The notes under the pieces are model-generated. The model saw nothing but the letters and a program-made list of their open reading frames with translations, was not told where the DNA came from and did not search any database. DNA of 64,000 nucleotides from Ruminococcus sp. (GTDB taxonomy: Bacteria; Bacillota; Clostridia; Oscillospirales; Ruminococcaceae): NCBI GenBank assembly GCA_017478965.1, contig JAFVCV010000040.1, positions 1 to 64,000 on the forward strand, read 5' to 3'. Positions 51,213-60,621 of the stretch are shown here, piece after piece (the first letter of the stretch is position 1; the number at the start of each line of letters is the position of its first letter). The translations under genes and the position numbers were made by a program.

Positions 51213-51971
51213 TTATATTTCTTTCAGCAGATCGTCCATGGCGTAAAGTCCGGGCTTTCTGCCTGCTAAGAATATTGCGGCGTTCACCGAGCCAACTGCG
51301 AAGACCGATTTCGAGTGGGCCTCGTGCTTCAGGGAAACGACCTCGTCCCTGCCTGCGAATATGATCTCATGCTCTCCCACGATGGTGCCGCCTCTGACAG
51401 AGTGCATACCTATCTCGGTCCGGGTCCTCTTTGCCCTTACGGAATGGCGGTCATAAACATAGCTGTACTTATTGTCCAGCTCGTCGTTTATGGCGTTTGC
51501 CAGCATTATGGCGGTGCCTGAGGGAGCGTCTATCTTCTGGTTGTGGTGCTTTTCGATTATCTCTATATCGAACTGACCTCCAAGTATCTTAGCGGCCCTC
51601 CTTGCCAGGTCGGCCATCAGATTTATGCCAAGGCTCATATTGAAGGTAAAGAACAGCGGTATCTGCTCTGCGGCCTTCTTTATCTGGGAGATCTGCCCCT
51701 CATCATAGCCCGTAGTGGCAACGACCAGTGCCACGCCGTTGTTAAGGCAGTAGCTAAGCAGCCCCTCAAGAGTAGAGGGGTGGGAGAAGTCGATGATGAC
51801 GTCCGGCTTGACGCTCAGCTCCTCAGGGCTTGAAACGATGGGGAAATCTGCATAGCTTTCTGTGATCTTGTCTATCCCGGCGATGACCCGGCAGTCATCT
51901 CTGCCGGAGATAACGTCGTTTATGACCCTGCCCATCTTCCCACAGGCTCCGCATATAACGATATCGGTCAT
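51213..51971 (-). CDS. dapB: 4-hydroxy-tetrahydrodipicolinate reductase
   Basis: A 252-residue enzyme for the second dedicated step to diaminopimelate and lysine. NAD(P) binding is in IVICGACGKMG, and the catalytic His/Lys lie in IEKHHNQKIDAPSGTA. RGGTIVGEHEIIFAG and FAVGSVNAAIFLAG are also seen. The ATG at 51971 is chosen over a longer frame because AAAGGA precedes it and it starts at the Rossmann strand. It follows dapA by 100 bases in the lysine-riboswitch operon. Confidence 0.95.
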   Translation of the reverse strand: MTDIVICGACGKMGRVINDVISGRDDCRVIAGIDKITESYADFPIVSSPEELSVKPDVIIDFSHPSTLEGLLSYCLNNGVALVVATTGYDEGQISQIKKAAEQIPLFFTFNMSLGINLMADLARRAAKILGGQFDIEIIEKHHNQKIDAPSGTAIMLANAINDELDNKYSYVYDRHSVRAKRTRTEIGMHSVRGGTIVGEHEIIFAGRDEVVSLKHEAHSKSVFAVGSVNAAIFLAGRKPGLYAMDDLLKEI

Positions 51972-52071
51972 TTTTATCAGTCCTTTCGTATTTTTTACCC
52001 TGATCCGGTCGGGTACAGTTTTGTCAGCTGTTATAAACAAGGGGCAGATCGCTCCGCCCCCTGCGCTTTGT

Positions 52072-52968
52072 TTACTTTACAAGCCCCAGAGCCTCCATCT
52101 TAGCTCTCAGCTTTGCGATCTTCTCTTCGCTCATCCTGCAAAGGGGAAGACGGCACTGGCCTACCTCAAAGCCCATGATGTTCAGGGCCTCCTTAACGGG
52201 TATGGGGTTGACGTCGCAGAACAGACCGTTGGAGTTTGCGAACTCCAGTACCCTGTTCATCTTTGCCTGGGCCTCAGGATACCTGTTTTCAAGACACAGT
52301 GCTGCGATCTCGTGAGTCTCCTTAGGCATAACGTTCGAGAGCACCGAGATGACGCCCTTGCCGCCCAGAGCCATTATGGGCACAATCTGGTCGTCGTTGC
52401 CGGAATAGATATCCAGGCTGTCGCCGCACAGAGCTGCTACCCTGGCGATCTGCGAGATGTTGCCGCTGGCCTCCTTAACAGCTACGATGTTCTCCACCTT
52501 TGCCAGTTCCACCAGAGTTTCCGGAGCGATATTCACCCCGGTCCTGGAGGGAACGTTGTAAAGGATGATAGGCAGGTCTACAGCGTTTGCGATGGTGGTG
52601 TAGTGGATCATAAGACCCTGCTGAGAGGCCTTGTTGTAATAAGGTGTCACCAGCAGCAGTGCATCTGCCCCCAGCTTCTCAGCGGTCTTTGAAAGATTTA
52701 CTGCATACTCAGTGTGGTTCGAGCCGGTGCCTGCGATAACAGGTACTCTGTGACCGACTCTCTCCACCGCATATCTTATGCACTCGATATGCTCTTCATC
52801 GGTCATGGTCGAGCTTTCGCCTGTGGTGCCGCAGATGATGATGGCATCAGTGCCGTTATCTATCTGAAAATCTATCAGCTCGCCCAGCTTGTCGAAATTA
52901 ATAGAACCGTCGGCGTTCATAGGAGTGACGATAGCCACGCCAGCGCCGGTAAAAATAGTGTTCTTCAT
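52072..52968 (-). CDS. dapA: 4-hydroxy-tetrahydrodipicolinate synthase
   Basis: A 298-residue class I aldolase condensing pyruvate with aspartate semialdehyde. GTTGESSTM binds pyruvate, the catalytic Tyr is in LLVTPYYNKASQQG, and YNVPSRTGVN follows. The Schiff-base Lys is in IVAVKEASGN. The ATG at 52968 is 6 bases after AGGAGA; another ATG 6 bases upstream abuts that site. It stands between a small unknown gene and dapB. Confidence 0.95.
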   Translation of the reverse strand: MKNTIFTGAGVAIVTPMNADGSINFDKLGELIDFQIDNGTDAIIICGTTGESSTMTDEEHIECIRYAVERVGHRVPVIAGTGSNHTEYAVNLSKTAEKLGADALLLVTPYYNKASQQGLMIHYTTIANAVDLPIILYNVPSRTGVNIAPETLVELAKVENIVAVKEASGNISQIARVAALCGDSLDIYSGNDDQIVPIMALGGKGVISVLSNVMPKETHEIAALCLENRYPEAQAKMNRVLEFANSNGLFCDVNPIPVKEALNIMGFEVGQCRLPLCRMSEEKIAKLRAKMEALGLVK

Positions 52969-52990
52969 GCTCATTCTCCTTTGCCGGTAA

Positions 52991-53227
52991 TTATTCAGTG
53001 TCTGTCTGACGAGATCTTATATTATTCTCTTTCAGTTCTTCAAAGGTGACCGGTACGCAGCCGTTTATCATGCAGCCTGCATTAAAGGCAGGTCTGCCCC
53101 GCCGGCCCCTGGTCATGAACTCATATACCTCGTCCTTATTTGCGTTTTTATGCCCATAGACATGGCAGGTACCGTGGCGCAGGCGGCTCATAAAAAGTGA
53201 CCTTCCCTCGCTGTCAAGGTACCTCAT
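52991..53227 (-). CDS. Small Cys-containing protein inside the lysine operon
   Basis: A predicted 78-residue basic protein (MRYLDSEGRSLFMSRLRHG...) with three Cys and three His. Two of the Cys form a CMINGC pair, and the others fall in RHGTCHVYGH. It fills the gap between asd and dapA, with 42 bases to asd and 22 to dapA, all on the same strand. No family is recognised. The ribosome site is weak, and a start 15 bases upstream is possible. The fit in the gap and ordinary composition suggest a real gene, but a fortuitous frame cannot be ruled out. Confidence 0.5.
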   Translation of the reverse strand: MRYLDSEGRSLFMSRLRHGTCHVYGHKNANKDEVYEFMTRGRRGRPAFNAGCMINGCVPVTFEELKENNIRSRQTDTE

Positions 53228-53269
53228 ATGACAGCATTCCACGAAAAGACTTTGCAGCTGCGGCGACGG

Positions 53270-54355
53270 TCAGTCGAAATAACCTTTTGCAGCCAGCAGC
53301 TCAGCCAGCAGAACAGCACCGCCTGCTGCGCCTCTGAGCGTATTGTGAGACAGGCCTACGAACTTGTAGTCGTACCGAGTATCCTCTCTCAGTCTGCCTA
53401 TAGATACAGCCATACCGCCCTCAAGGTTCCTGTCAAGTCTTGCCTGAGGTCTGTCGTTCTCCTCGAAGTAGTTCAAAAACTGCTTGGGAGCGCTGGGCAG
53501 CTCCAGCTCCTGAGGAACGCCTGCGAACTCCTTCCAGGTCTTCAGGATATCTTCCTTGGAGGGTTTGTTCTCGAAGCTTACGAAAACAGCAGCAGTGTGT
53601 CCGTCGGAAACGGGAACTCTCAGGCACTGAGCTGTGATAGCAGGCTCGGTGGCGTCAACGATAACGTCGCCCTCGATCTTGCCCCAGATCTTCATAGGCT
53701 CCTGCTCGCTCTTCTCTTCCTCGCCGCCGATGTAGGGGATAACGTTATCGATCATCTCAGGCCATGTCTCGAAGGTCCTGCCTGCGCCGGAGATAGCCTG
53801 ATATGTGCAGGCCAGAGCCTTAGTTACCTTGAACTTGCTGTGAAGGGGCGCCAGAGCGGGAACATAGCTCTGAAGCGAGCAGTTGGATTTAACGGCGATA
53901 AAGCCCTTCTTAGTGCCAAGTCTCTTCCTCTGTGCGGCAATGATCTCGATATGCTCAGGGTTGATCTCAGGGATCACCATAGGAACATCGGGGGTGTGTC
54001 TGTGGGCAGAGTTGTTGGAAACAACAGGGCATTCAGCCTTTGCATACTTTTCCTCCAATGCCCTTATTTCGTCCTTTTTCATATCAACAGCGCAGAAAAC
54101 GAAATCTACCATTGAGGCTATCTTCTCGACGTCCTCCTCGGCGTTGAGTATTACCATATCGGCCATGGACTCAGGCATGGGGTCCTTGAGCTTCCACTTG
54201 CTGCCGGCAGCCTCCCTGTAGGTTTTGCCTGCGCTCCTGGGAGATGCAGCCAGACATACTACATCGAACCATGGGTGCTTGTCGAGGAGCAGAGAAAATC
54301 TCTGACCTACCATGCCTGTTGCACCGATGATACCGACCTTAAACTTCTTTTCCAT
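53270..54355 (-). CDS. asd: Aspartate-semialdehyde dehydrogenase, fungal/archaeal-type
   Basis: A 361-residue enzyme making aspartate semialdehyde for lysine, threonine and methionine. NADP binding is IGATGMVGQRF. The catalytic Cys is in VKSNCSLQSYVPALAPL, with Gln and His downstream (YQAISGAG, VSDGHTAAV). The pattern CSLQ and overall layout match the archaeal/yeast-type Asd rather than the usual bacterial SNCTT type. AAAAGGAG precedes the ATG. It is the first gene behind the lysine riboswitch. Confidence 0.93.
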   Translation of the reverse strand: MEKKFKVGIIGATGMVGQRFSLLLDKHPWFDVVCLAASPRSAGKTYREAAGSKWKLKDPMPESMADMVILNAEEDVEKIASMVDFVFCAVDMKKDEIRALEEKYAKAECPVVSNNSAHRHTPDVPMVIPEINPEHIEIIAAQRKRLGTKKGFIAVKSNCSLQSYVPALAPLHSKFKVTKALACTYQAISGAGRTFETWPEMIDNVIPYIGGEEEKSEQEPMKIWGKIEGDVIVDATEPAITAQCLRVPVSDGHTAAVFVSFENKPSKEDILKTWKEFAGVPQELELPSAPKQFLNYFEENDRPQARLDRNLEGGMAVSIGRLREDTRYDYKFVGLSHNTLRGAAGGAVLLAELLAAKGYFD

Positions 54356-54454
54356 AATAAAAACTCCTTTTCCTCTGCGAAAAAACGGTCATAATAGCTA
54401 AAACAGGACTGCATCAGCGTCCGCTTTTTACGCAAAACATAAAAAATAAACAAA

Positions 54455-54482
54455 TAACAAAAAAACCGGTTGAAAACCGGCT
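54455..54482 (-). terminator. Expression-platform terminator of the lysine riboswitch
   Basis: On the minus strand GCCGGTT and AACCGGT form a hairpin around TTCA, followed by TTTTTTTG. It lies about 60 bases after the aptamer and 100 bases before asd. Confidence 0.85.
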
Positions 54483-54540
54483 CATCATACAATATAATAA
54501 GAATGTTGGCAATGTGAAAATACAGCTGCAAAGCCATGCA

Positions 54541-54745
54541 GTCCTCTATTGCCGATAGCACTCCATCACATAGTAATGATGACAACCGATAATCTGTTAG
54601 ACCATCAGTCAGCAAGAGGTTTCCCAAACACCTCAGCTTCGGCAGTATCGCCTTTCACACAAGCCGTTAGGCATGGGCTGCTCAGCATAATCAAATGCAG
54701 GCCGTGCTACTCATCTTTACCGCACCTCTATCTGTTCTGTAACTT
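54541..54745 (-). promoter_or_regulatory. Lysine riboswitch (L-box)
   Basis: The minus-strand transcript shows the conserved L-box elements in order: AGATAGAGGTGCG (54733-54721), GATGAGTAGCA, GGCGATACTGCCGAAGC, a GAGGTG/CCTC stem with TTTGGGAAA, GACTGATGGTC, TATCGGTTGTCATCA and GTGATGGAGTGCTATCGGCA. Bound lysine should favour the terminator at 54455-54482 and switch off asd-orf-dapA-dapB. Recognition is by eye from the consensus. Confidence 0.9.
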
Positions 54746-54774
54746 ATGATAACAGATATCTGTCCCGTTGTCAA
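54746..54774 (-). promoter_or_regulatory. Sigma-A promoter of the lysine operon
   Basis: Minus-strand TTGACA (54774-54769), 17-bp spacer, TATCAT (54751-54746), directly before the aptamer. Confidence 0.85.
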
Positions 54775-54843
54775 TACATATCCGGAGATTTTTATGAATT
54801 TTTAGTAAAAAAGCCAAATACACAATTATTAGGAGAGATAAAA

Positions 54844-55893
54844 ATGTTAGACCTGCAAAATATGCTCAGATCGGACTTTTACTACGAACTGCCGCAGGAG
54901 CTCATAGCCCAGCGGCCCATAGAGCCGAGAAACGCCTCCAGAATGTTATGTCTGTCCCGCAGCAGCGGAGAGATAGTCCACGACCGCTTCTATAATCTAT
55001 GCGCCCATCTCAGAAAGGGTGACCTGCTGGTGCTCAACGATTCAAGGGTCCTGCCGGCGAGGATATACGGCGAAACTGAGGACACCCATTCTTTTATAGA
55101 ATTCCTGCTGGTGGAGCAGAGGGGGGACCTGGAATGGGAGATACTTTGCAGGCCCGGCAAAAAGGCTAGACCCGGCAGGCGCTTCACCTTCGGCGGCGGC
55201 CTTATCACGGCTGAGATAGCCGAGGTCCTGCCGGACGGAAACAGGATAGCCAGGTTCAGCTGCAGGGAGGGCTGGAACCTTTTTGCTGCCCTTGACGAGA
55301 TAGGACAGATGCCTCTTCCTCCCTACATAACCGAAAAGCTCAGGGACAAGGAACGTTATCAGACCGTTTATTCCAACGAGGTGGGTTCATCTGCGGCCCC
55401 CACTGCCGGCCTGCACTTCACCAGGGAACAGCTCAGTGACCTGGAAAATTCCGGCATAAACATTGCTTACGTGACCCTTCATGTGGGCCTTGGGACCTTT
55501 CGTCCGGTGAAGGAGGACAGGGTACTTGACCACAAGATGCACCGTGAGCACTACGAGATACCCGAAAGGACCGCTGAGCTTATCGGGCGCACCCGTGCAG
55601 AGGGCGGCCGGGTCATCGCCGTCGGAACCACTTCCTGCCGGACTTTAGAGAGTGCCGCTGCCCTTTACGGCAAGGTGGTGCCCTGCGACGGTTTTACTGA
55701 GATATTTATTTATCCCGGCTTTGAGTTCAAGGTCCTTGACGGGCTGATAACCAATTTCCACCTGCCGGAGAGCACGCTGATAATGCTCGTATCTGCCTTT
55801 GCGGGCTATGAGAACACCATGAACGCTTATCGGGTGGCTGTGGAAGAAAAATACAGGTTCTTTTCCTTCGGGGACTCTATGCTGATAATTTAG
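54844..55893 (+). CDS. queA: S-adenosylmethionine:tRNA ribosyltransferase-isomerase
   Basis: A 349-residue enzyme adding the ribosyl part of SAM to 7-aminomethyl-deazaguanine in tRNA during queuosine synthesis. Motifs: FYYELPQELIAQRPIEPR, LLVLNDSRVLPARIYG, the knot region YQTVYSNEVGSSAAPTAGLHFT, HVGLGTFRPVKEDRV, GGRVIAVGTTSCRTLES, and LITNFHLPESTLIMLVSAF. AGGAGAG precedes the ATG. No tgt, queC or ruvB is adjacent; the gene is monocistronic. Confidence 0.96.
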   Translation: MLDLQNMLRSDFYYELPQELIAQRPIEPRNASRMLCLSRSSGEIVHDRFYNLCAHLRKGDLLVLNDSRVLPARIYGETEDTHSFIEFLLVEQRGDLEWEILCRPGKKARPGRRFTFGGGLITAEIAEVLPDGNRIARFSCREGWNLFAALDEIGQMPLPPYITEKLRDKERYQTVYSNEVGSSAAPTAGLHFTREQLSDLENSGINIAYVTLHVGLGTFRPVKEDRVLDHKMHREHYEIPERTAELIGRTRAEGGRVIAVGTTSCRTLESAAALYGKVVPCDGFTEIFIYPGFEFKVLDGLITNFHLPESTLIMLVSAFAGYENTMNAYRVAVEEKYRFFSFGDSMLII

Positions 55894-55941
55894 GGGACTT
55901 TTGATCTTTTGTAAAGCTATTTGGCCCGGTGCTGATAAATG

Positions 55942-55976
55942 ATGCCGCCCTGAGAGTTTTCTCAGGGCGGCATTTT
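55942..55976. terminator. Bidirectional terminator after queA
   Basis: A perfect 13-bp stem (55942-55954 with 55961-55973) with a short loop and flanking T/A, between convergent genes. Confidence 0.88.
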
Positions 55977-55980
55977 GGTT

Positions 55981-58227
55981 TTATACTGCAGCTTTTTTAG
56001 CCTTGTGCGTTTTATTCCTCTTACGGATCTTTCCAGCAAGTGCTTTCCAGCTCTTTTTATAGTCCTTATAAGCCAGTTTATACTCCTCTGCCGTCGGCTC
56101 ATAGCTGCCGAAGCATACCTTCTCGAACAGCTCTGCGGCCTTTCTGATGTCGGCTGAACGGCCGGCCGCTAAGGCTATCATCTCGTGGGGAGTGTGGCCC
56201 CTGATGTTGTCATATCTTCCGGAGGACAGTTCAAGGAGCCGGACTATCCGCTTATAGAGTGCTGTGATGCGGCGGCTGTCTGTCTTTCTGAACAGCTGTG
56301 CTGTCCGGAAACAAAGCTCGATGATCCTGTCTAACAGCACTATGAATATCAGCACGAACACCACTATCAGGAACAGTATTATCCTGCTCAGATAATCCAT
56401 AAAGGTCATCAGCGCCTGGTTGTTAGCGCCGTTGTTGTTCTCGTTATTGCTCCTGAAAGTCATATATCCCGGGACCGTGGGGTCAAAGCTCACCCAGCCA
56501 ATGCCGGCCAGATAGACCTCTACGTAGGCATGGGCGTGGCTGTCACGGACCTGGTAGGAGCCGTCAGGCAGCTTTTCATAGGCCGCAAATCCCTCTACAT
56601 ACCTGGCGGGCATACCGGCTGCCCGGGCCATCATAGCCATAGCCGTAGCATAGCTGGAGCACACGCCGGTCTTGCTCTCAAAAAGGAAATACTCTATTGA
56701 CTCGTCGTCCGGCTGGAAGAATTCATCGTAAACAAAGCCGTTCTCCACAAAGTAGTCCACCAGGGCCTCGGCCTTCTCATAGTCATATTCATAGCCCTTG
56801 GTTATACTGCGGCCCAGCTGGGCCACCTCTTCCGAAACGCCGGTGGTGTCAGTGTAAAGGCGGTCTATCCTCAGGAAATTACTGTACATCTCCGGGGTGA
56901 TATCGCCGTTCGCATATGCCTCTGCGAGGAACCTGAGGAACCTGTCGTGGGTAAGGCCCAGCGAGGTAAGATAGGAGTATTCAGCCTCGTCCTCAGGATA
57001 ATAGCTGTAGCTCACCCCAAGGCCCCGGTATCTGGTATTGTACCATGAGGAATAATTAACCTCTCCGTGGGCGTTTTTGTCGCAATAGGTCAGTGCGTCT
57101 ATCCTTGCCATCAGGGGCGCCGGCACGTAGCTGGGGCTGTAGGAGTCGCTTCGCAGGTCCATCCAGGCCGTCTCAGCAAATTCGCCGTAATTTCCGAACT
57201 TGTCCGGTGTGATGCCGAATTCCTCATATCTCCCCGTTTCTGCCAGGTCCTTCATGAGCCTGTAAACGAAGGCAGGGGAATTGACCTCGTTCTCCTCGCC
57301 GTCTGCGAGTCCGTAGTAGGTGTTGTAGTTCTTGCTCAGCTCCCACTGGTCGTTTCGGAAGACGTCAAAGGACTGTCTCCTGATATAGATGACCGACTGG
57401 GGCGCCGTGGTCTTCACAGTGAAAAGCGCCTCACCCGAAGCGTCCGCCCCGAACCTTGGGGAGGAAACATCGTTAAGGTCGTCGTAATCGGTCTTGTTGG
57501 ACCTATAGTCAAATCTGAATATACCTGTGCCTTCCTCCAGCTGGGAATAATGCTGAGGCTTAGGCAAAAGCATTGTCAGCGCACCGGCGGTGGTGATAAA
57601 CAGCGCCGCTCCGATGACATATGAGGGGTCGATGACCAGGTCTGACTTTTTCGTCTCGTCCGTCACCAGCCGCTGGTGGACCATCATGGCCAGGAACACG
57701 GTCATCATCACCGTCAGCCAGATGGTGGGTATGCCCTCAGAACGCTTTCCGTAGATGACAAAGGGGAACAGCGTCACCAGCATGACCCCGAATATCCTGT
57801 ACCTGTAGCAGGTAAAATAGTAGAGCACCGATACTATGAAAAAACCCAGGCCGACTACCAGGAAGAGATCATACTGCACGACCTCTCCCACCTCGGAGGT
57901 ATTTACATAGAACCAGTCCACAAAGCTGGTCCCCGTGTCGGTCCACCCCGAACCGATAAGGTAAAAGCTCAGCATCAGGTGGGCCATGGCTATGAGCATA
58001 TATGCGAAGAACCTGATTATCTTCCGCTTTTTAAGCTTTTCAAAAATGAAAAACAGCACACATTCGTAAACGGCGAACACTGCCGTATAGGTCTTGATAT
58101 AGAAAGCCAGATAGGTGTCGAAGACAAGTTTCATGACCACCGCTCCAAGCACCAGAGGCAGCAGGTATTTTTCTATTATCTTATACAGCCTGTCTGCGGC
58201 CCGGCTCTTATCTTTTGAAACCGTCAA
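55981..58227 (-). CDS. Membrane transglutaminase-like protein
   Basis: A 748-residue protein. It has about six N-terminal membrane helices (about 15-230), a large extracellular region with a transglutaminase-like core (about 480-590), another membrane helix (about 605-630) and a cytoplasmic DUF4129-like tail. The papain-like triad is visible: Cys in SKTGVCSSYATAMAMMARAAG, His in DSHAHAYVEVYL and Asp in WVSFDPTVPG. The start is a TTG at 58227, with GGAGGTC 9 bases upstream. It is the third gene of a MoxR-DUF58-transglutaminase operon, a widespread set of unclear role. It could act as a protease or crosslinker on the cell surface. Confidence 0.92.
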   Translation of the reverse strand: MTVSKDKSRAADRLYKIIEKYLLPLVLGAVVMKLVFDTYLAFYIKTYTAVFAVYECVLFFIFEKLKKRKIIRFFAYMLIAMAHLMLSFYLIGSGWTDTGTSFVDWFYVNTSEVGEVVQYDLFLVVGLGFFIVSVLYYFTCYRYRIFGVMLVTLFPFVIYGKRSEGIPTIWLTVMMTVFLAMMVHQRLVTDETKKSDLVIDPSYVIGAALFITTAGALTMLLPKPQHYSQLEEGTGIFRFDYRSNKTDYDDLNDVSSPRFGADASGEALFTVKTTAPQSVIYIRRQSFDVFRNDQWELSKNYNTYYGLADGEENEVNSPAFVYRLMKDLAETGRYEEFGITPDKFGNYGEFAETAWMDLRSDSYSPSYVPAPLMARIDALTYCDKNAHGEVNYSSWYNTRYRGLGVSYSYYPEDEAEYSYLTSLGLTHDRFLRFLAEAYANGDITPEMYSNFLRIDRLYTDTTGVSEEVAQLGRSITKGYEYDYEKAEALVDYFVENGFVYDEFFQPDDESIEYFLFESKTGVCSSYATAMAMMARAAGMPARYVEGFAAYEKLPDGSYQVRDSHAHAYVEVYLAGIGWVSFDPTVPGYMTFRSNNENNNGANNQALMTFMDYLSRIILFLIVVFVLIFIVLLDRIIELCFRTAQLFRKTDSRRITALYKRIVRLLELSSGRYDNIRGHTPHEMIALAAGRSADIRKAAELFEKVCFGSYEPTAEEYKLAYKDYKKSWKALAGKIRKRNKTHKAKKAAV

Positions 58228-58241
58228 AGCTACTGACCTCC

Positions 58242-59402
58242 TTACACGGCTCTGCTGAATTCATGGTCCTTGTTAACGGTCCACATATCATTTGTCAGTT
58301 TATCGAAATGGCTGCTCTCGCAGACCACCAGAGAGCCTGTCAGCCCTTCCAGCAGCTGCTCCATGGCGGCCTGCATACCCGAAGTGCAGCAGGTCAGGCA
58401 CATCATGGCCTTGCCCTTCTTGTTTATATCCCTGTCCGGCATACGGCTCTCATCAGGGTAAGGCTCGATGCCGGCGAGCCTGTTCTGAAGGAACAGCAGG
58501 TCCTTCTCGTCCTTCACGGGGACAGTTTCCCATACACCGTCCATAAGGCAGTTGAATTCGCTTTCAAAGCCCGCCCTCACCAGCATGGACATCAGGGAAA
58601 GAGAGCTTTCGATCATAAGGTCCATATTCTCATAGTACTCTCTGCTGTTCTCCTCCGGCTCCGGGCAGTCCAGCCTGAACACCTGGCTTGCAGAGGTGAC
58701 TTTCTCGTCCAGCCTTACCATAAGGTCGTCCCTCTTTGATGAAAGCTTCCAGTTTATCCTTTTCAAAGGGTCCCCGGGCATATACTGCCTGTGCTCATAC
58801 CCCGGCACGCCTGTGAGCACCTGTGAAGTCTCATCGGACTCCTCATCACTGTCATCAAAGGCCAGCTTGTCCGAAGTTGACCTGAGGACCTCAGTCTGGC
58901 TGCCTGCATCGGGTATCAGGGGTATTATCCTTATCTCGCAGCCCTCCGGCAGCTTCTTGAATCTCTTTGTCACAAGGCCCAGATAATCCGAAAGGACGAC
59001 CTTCTCGATAAAGACCTTTCCCATGCCGCAAAGCTCGGCCTTTAACGGCACATAGATAGTTTCGCCCCTGAGTCTGGCGGTGATGACCTTATAGGTCAGG
59101 TTCTCCCGCCTGCTGCCCACGTTGGGGGTAAAGCCCACGGTCATCTCCACGAAACAGCTCGGCAGGAAGGTCCTCTTGCTCAGCTCCAGCTGGGCCTCAA
59201 AGTCCTCCCCCTTTGAGACTATCCCGGCTGAAAGGGACAGTCCCAGCTCAAGTCCTTTGTAGGTCATTATCAGCATGAATACCGAATCTACCAGTGCCAC
59301 AGCCAGCAGTACCAGTATGAAAATGCCGCCGGTGCCGCTTATCTCGTATACCATAAAGGCGGCCAGCAGAGCGCACATCACAAAGCTTATTATATTCTTC
59401 AT
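58242..59402 (-). CDS. DUF58 membrane protein
   Basis: A 386-residue protein with two N-terminal membrane helices, a beta-sandwich-like region and the DUF58 signature VPGYEHRQYMPGDPLKRINWKLSSKRDDLMVR (core PGDP...INW.LS). A vWA-like C-terminal part follows. I use the ATG at 59402 because AGGGTGAG precedes it; a GTG at 59417 overlapping the moxR stop is also possible. It lies between a MoxR ATPase and a transglutaminase-like gene. The MoxR partner is thought to remodel a metal-binding vWA target. Confidence 0.9.
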   Translation of the reverse strand: MKNIISFVMCALLAAFMVYEISGTGGIFILVLLAVALVDSVFMLIMTYKGLELGLSLSAGIVSKGEDFEAQLELSKRTFLPSCFVEMTVGFTPNVGSRRENLTYKVITARLRGETIYVPLKAELCGMGKVFIEKVVLSDYLGLVTKRFKKLPEGCEIRIIPLIPDAGSQTEVLRSTSDKLAFDDSDEESDETSQVLTGVPGYEHRQYMPGDPLKRINWKLSSKRDDLMVRLDEKVTSASQVFRLDCPEPEENSREYYENMDLMIESSLSLMSMLVRAGFESEFNCLMDGVWETVPVKDEKDLLFLQNRLAGIEPYPDESRMPDRDINKKGKAMMCLTCCTSGMQAAMEQLLEGLTGSLVVCESSHFDKLTNDMWTVNKDHEFSRAV

Positions 59403-59413
59403 CCTGTTTTTTC

Positions 59414-60349
59414 TCACCCTGCTTCGGTGGGGCATTCCACGGTCATAGCCACTGCTGCCAGAACTGCGCTGCTGTCCTCATAGGAGGATCTGCCCTTAGG
59501 CGACAGCATCAGCCTGTGAGCAAGGACCTCGCCCATAACGGCCTTTACATCGTCCGGCACCACGTAGTCTCTTCCCATAACAAAAGCGTAGGCCTTGGCT
59601 GCTCTCAGCAGAGCGATGGACCCACGGGGCGAAACGCCCAGCTTTATAAGCTCCGAATTTCTGGTGGCGGTCACTATGTCGAGTATGTATTTTCTGATGT
59701 TCTGTGCCGTATTGACCTGCTGTGCCTCCTCCATGAGCTTTTCGATGTCGGCAGTGGTCATCACGGACTCCAGGTCCTTGGCTGAAAGAGCGCTCTCGCC
59801 GTTGGTCATTATTTTCAGCTCGTCCTCATAGGCCGGATAGCCCATGCTGATCTTCATAAGAAATCTGTCCATCTGCGCCTCAGGCAGATGATAGGTGCCG
59901 TAGGTCTCCACTGGGTTCTGCGTGGCAAGGGTCATAAACGGCCTTGGCAGCACATGGGTGACGCCGTCAACGGAGATCTGATGCTCCTCCATGACCTCCA
60001 GCAGGCTCGACTGAGACTTAGGCGAGGCACGGTTTATCTCGTCCGCTAACAGGAAATTGCACATAGCAGCGCCGTCCTTGTACTCCAGGGCCCCGGTGCT
60101 GCGGTCCACCATGGAAAATCCCACGATGTCCGAAGGCATAACGTCCGGAGTGAGCTGTATACGGTTGAACTTGCCGTCAACGCTTTTTGCCAGAGCGGAG
60201 ACTAACTGTGTTTTTCCCACACCGGGCACGTCCTCTATAAGTACATGGCCGCCGCACATCATAGCTGTGACTATTTTGAGTACGACCTCCTGCTTTCCCA
60301 CTATGACCTTTTCGATATTTTCCACCAGTTTTTCGATCTTACTGTTCAT
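59414..60349 (-). CDS. MoxR family AAA+ ATPase
   Basis: A 311-residue ATPase. Walker A is EDVPGVGKTQLV, Walker B LLADEINRASPKSQSSLLEVMEE, sensor 1 ATQNPVETYGTYHLPEAQMDRF, and sensor 2 SPRGSIALLRAAKAYA. MoxR proteins act as chaperones that load cofactors or open vWA-domain partners. ACGGAGGTC precedes the ATG. It leads the three-gene operon with DUF58 and transglutaminase-like genes. I see no clear promoter in 60350-60480, and no gene in 60350-60621. Confidence 0.94.
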   Translation of the reverse strand: MNSKIEKLVENIEKVIVGKQEVVLKIVTAMMCGGHVLIEDVPGVGKTQLVSALAKSVDGKFNRIQLTPDVMPSDIVGFSMVDRSTGALEYKDGAAMCNFLLADEINRASPKSQSSLLEVMEEHQISVDGVTHVLPRPFMTLATQNPVETYGTYHLPEAQMDRFLMKISMGYPAYEDELKIMTNGESALSAKDLESVMTTADIEKLMEEAQQVNTAQNIRKYILDIVTATRNSELIKLGVSPRGSIALLRAAKAYAFVMGRDYVVPDDVKAVMGEVLAHRLMLSPKGRSSYEDSSAVLAAVAMTVECPTEAG

Positions 60350-60621
60350 TAACTTGACCTCCGTTATATAAAATGAACGGCATTACCTGCCTGAGTATTT
60401 TTCTGTGTGTCCCGCTCAACATATGCCGATATAAAATAAACAGCTGTCCTGCCGGGGTATCTGAGCCGATTTTCATTCAGAACAGACTACTCTTCATTGT
60501 ACCATATTTTTAAGAAAAAGTAAATAGCCTATTAAATCAAATGCAGCTTTTTTTTGCCTCTCTGCTGTTAACAGGCCGCACGGGACCTGCATAGTATAAG
60601 AAAAACGAAAGGAAGATAATT

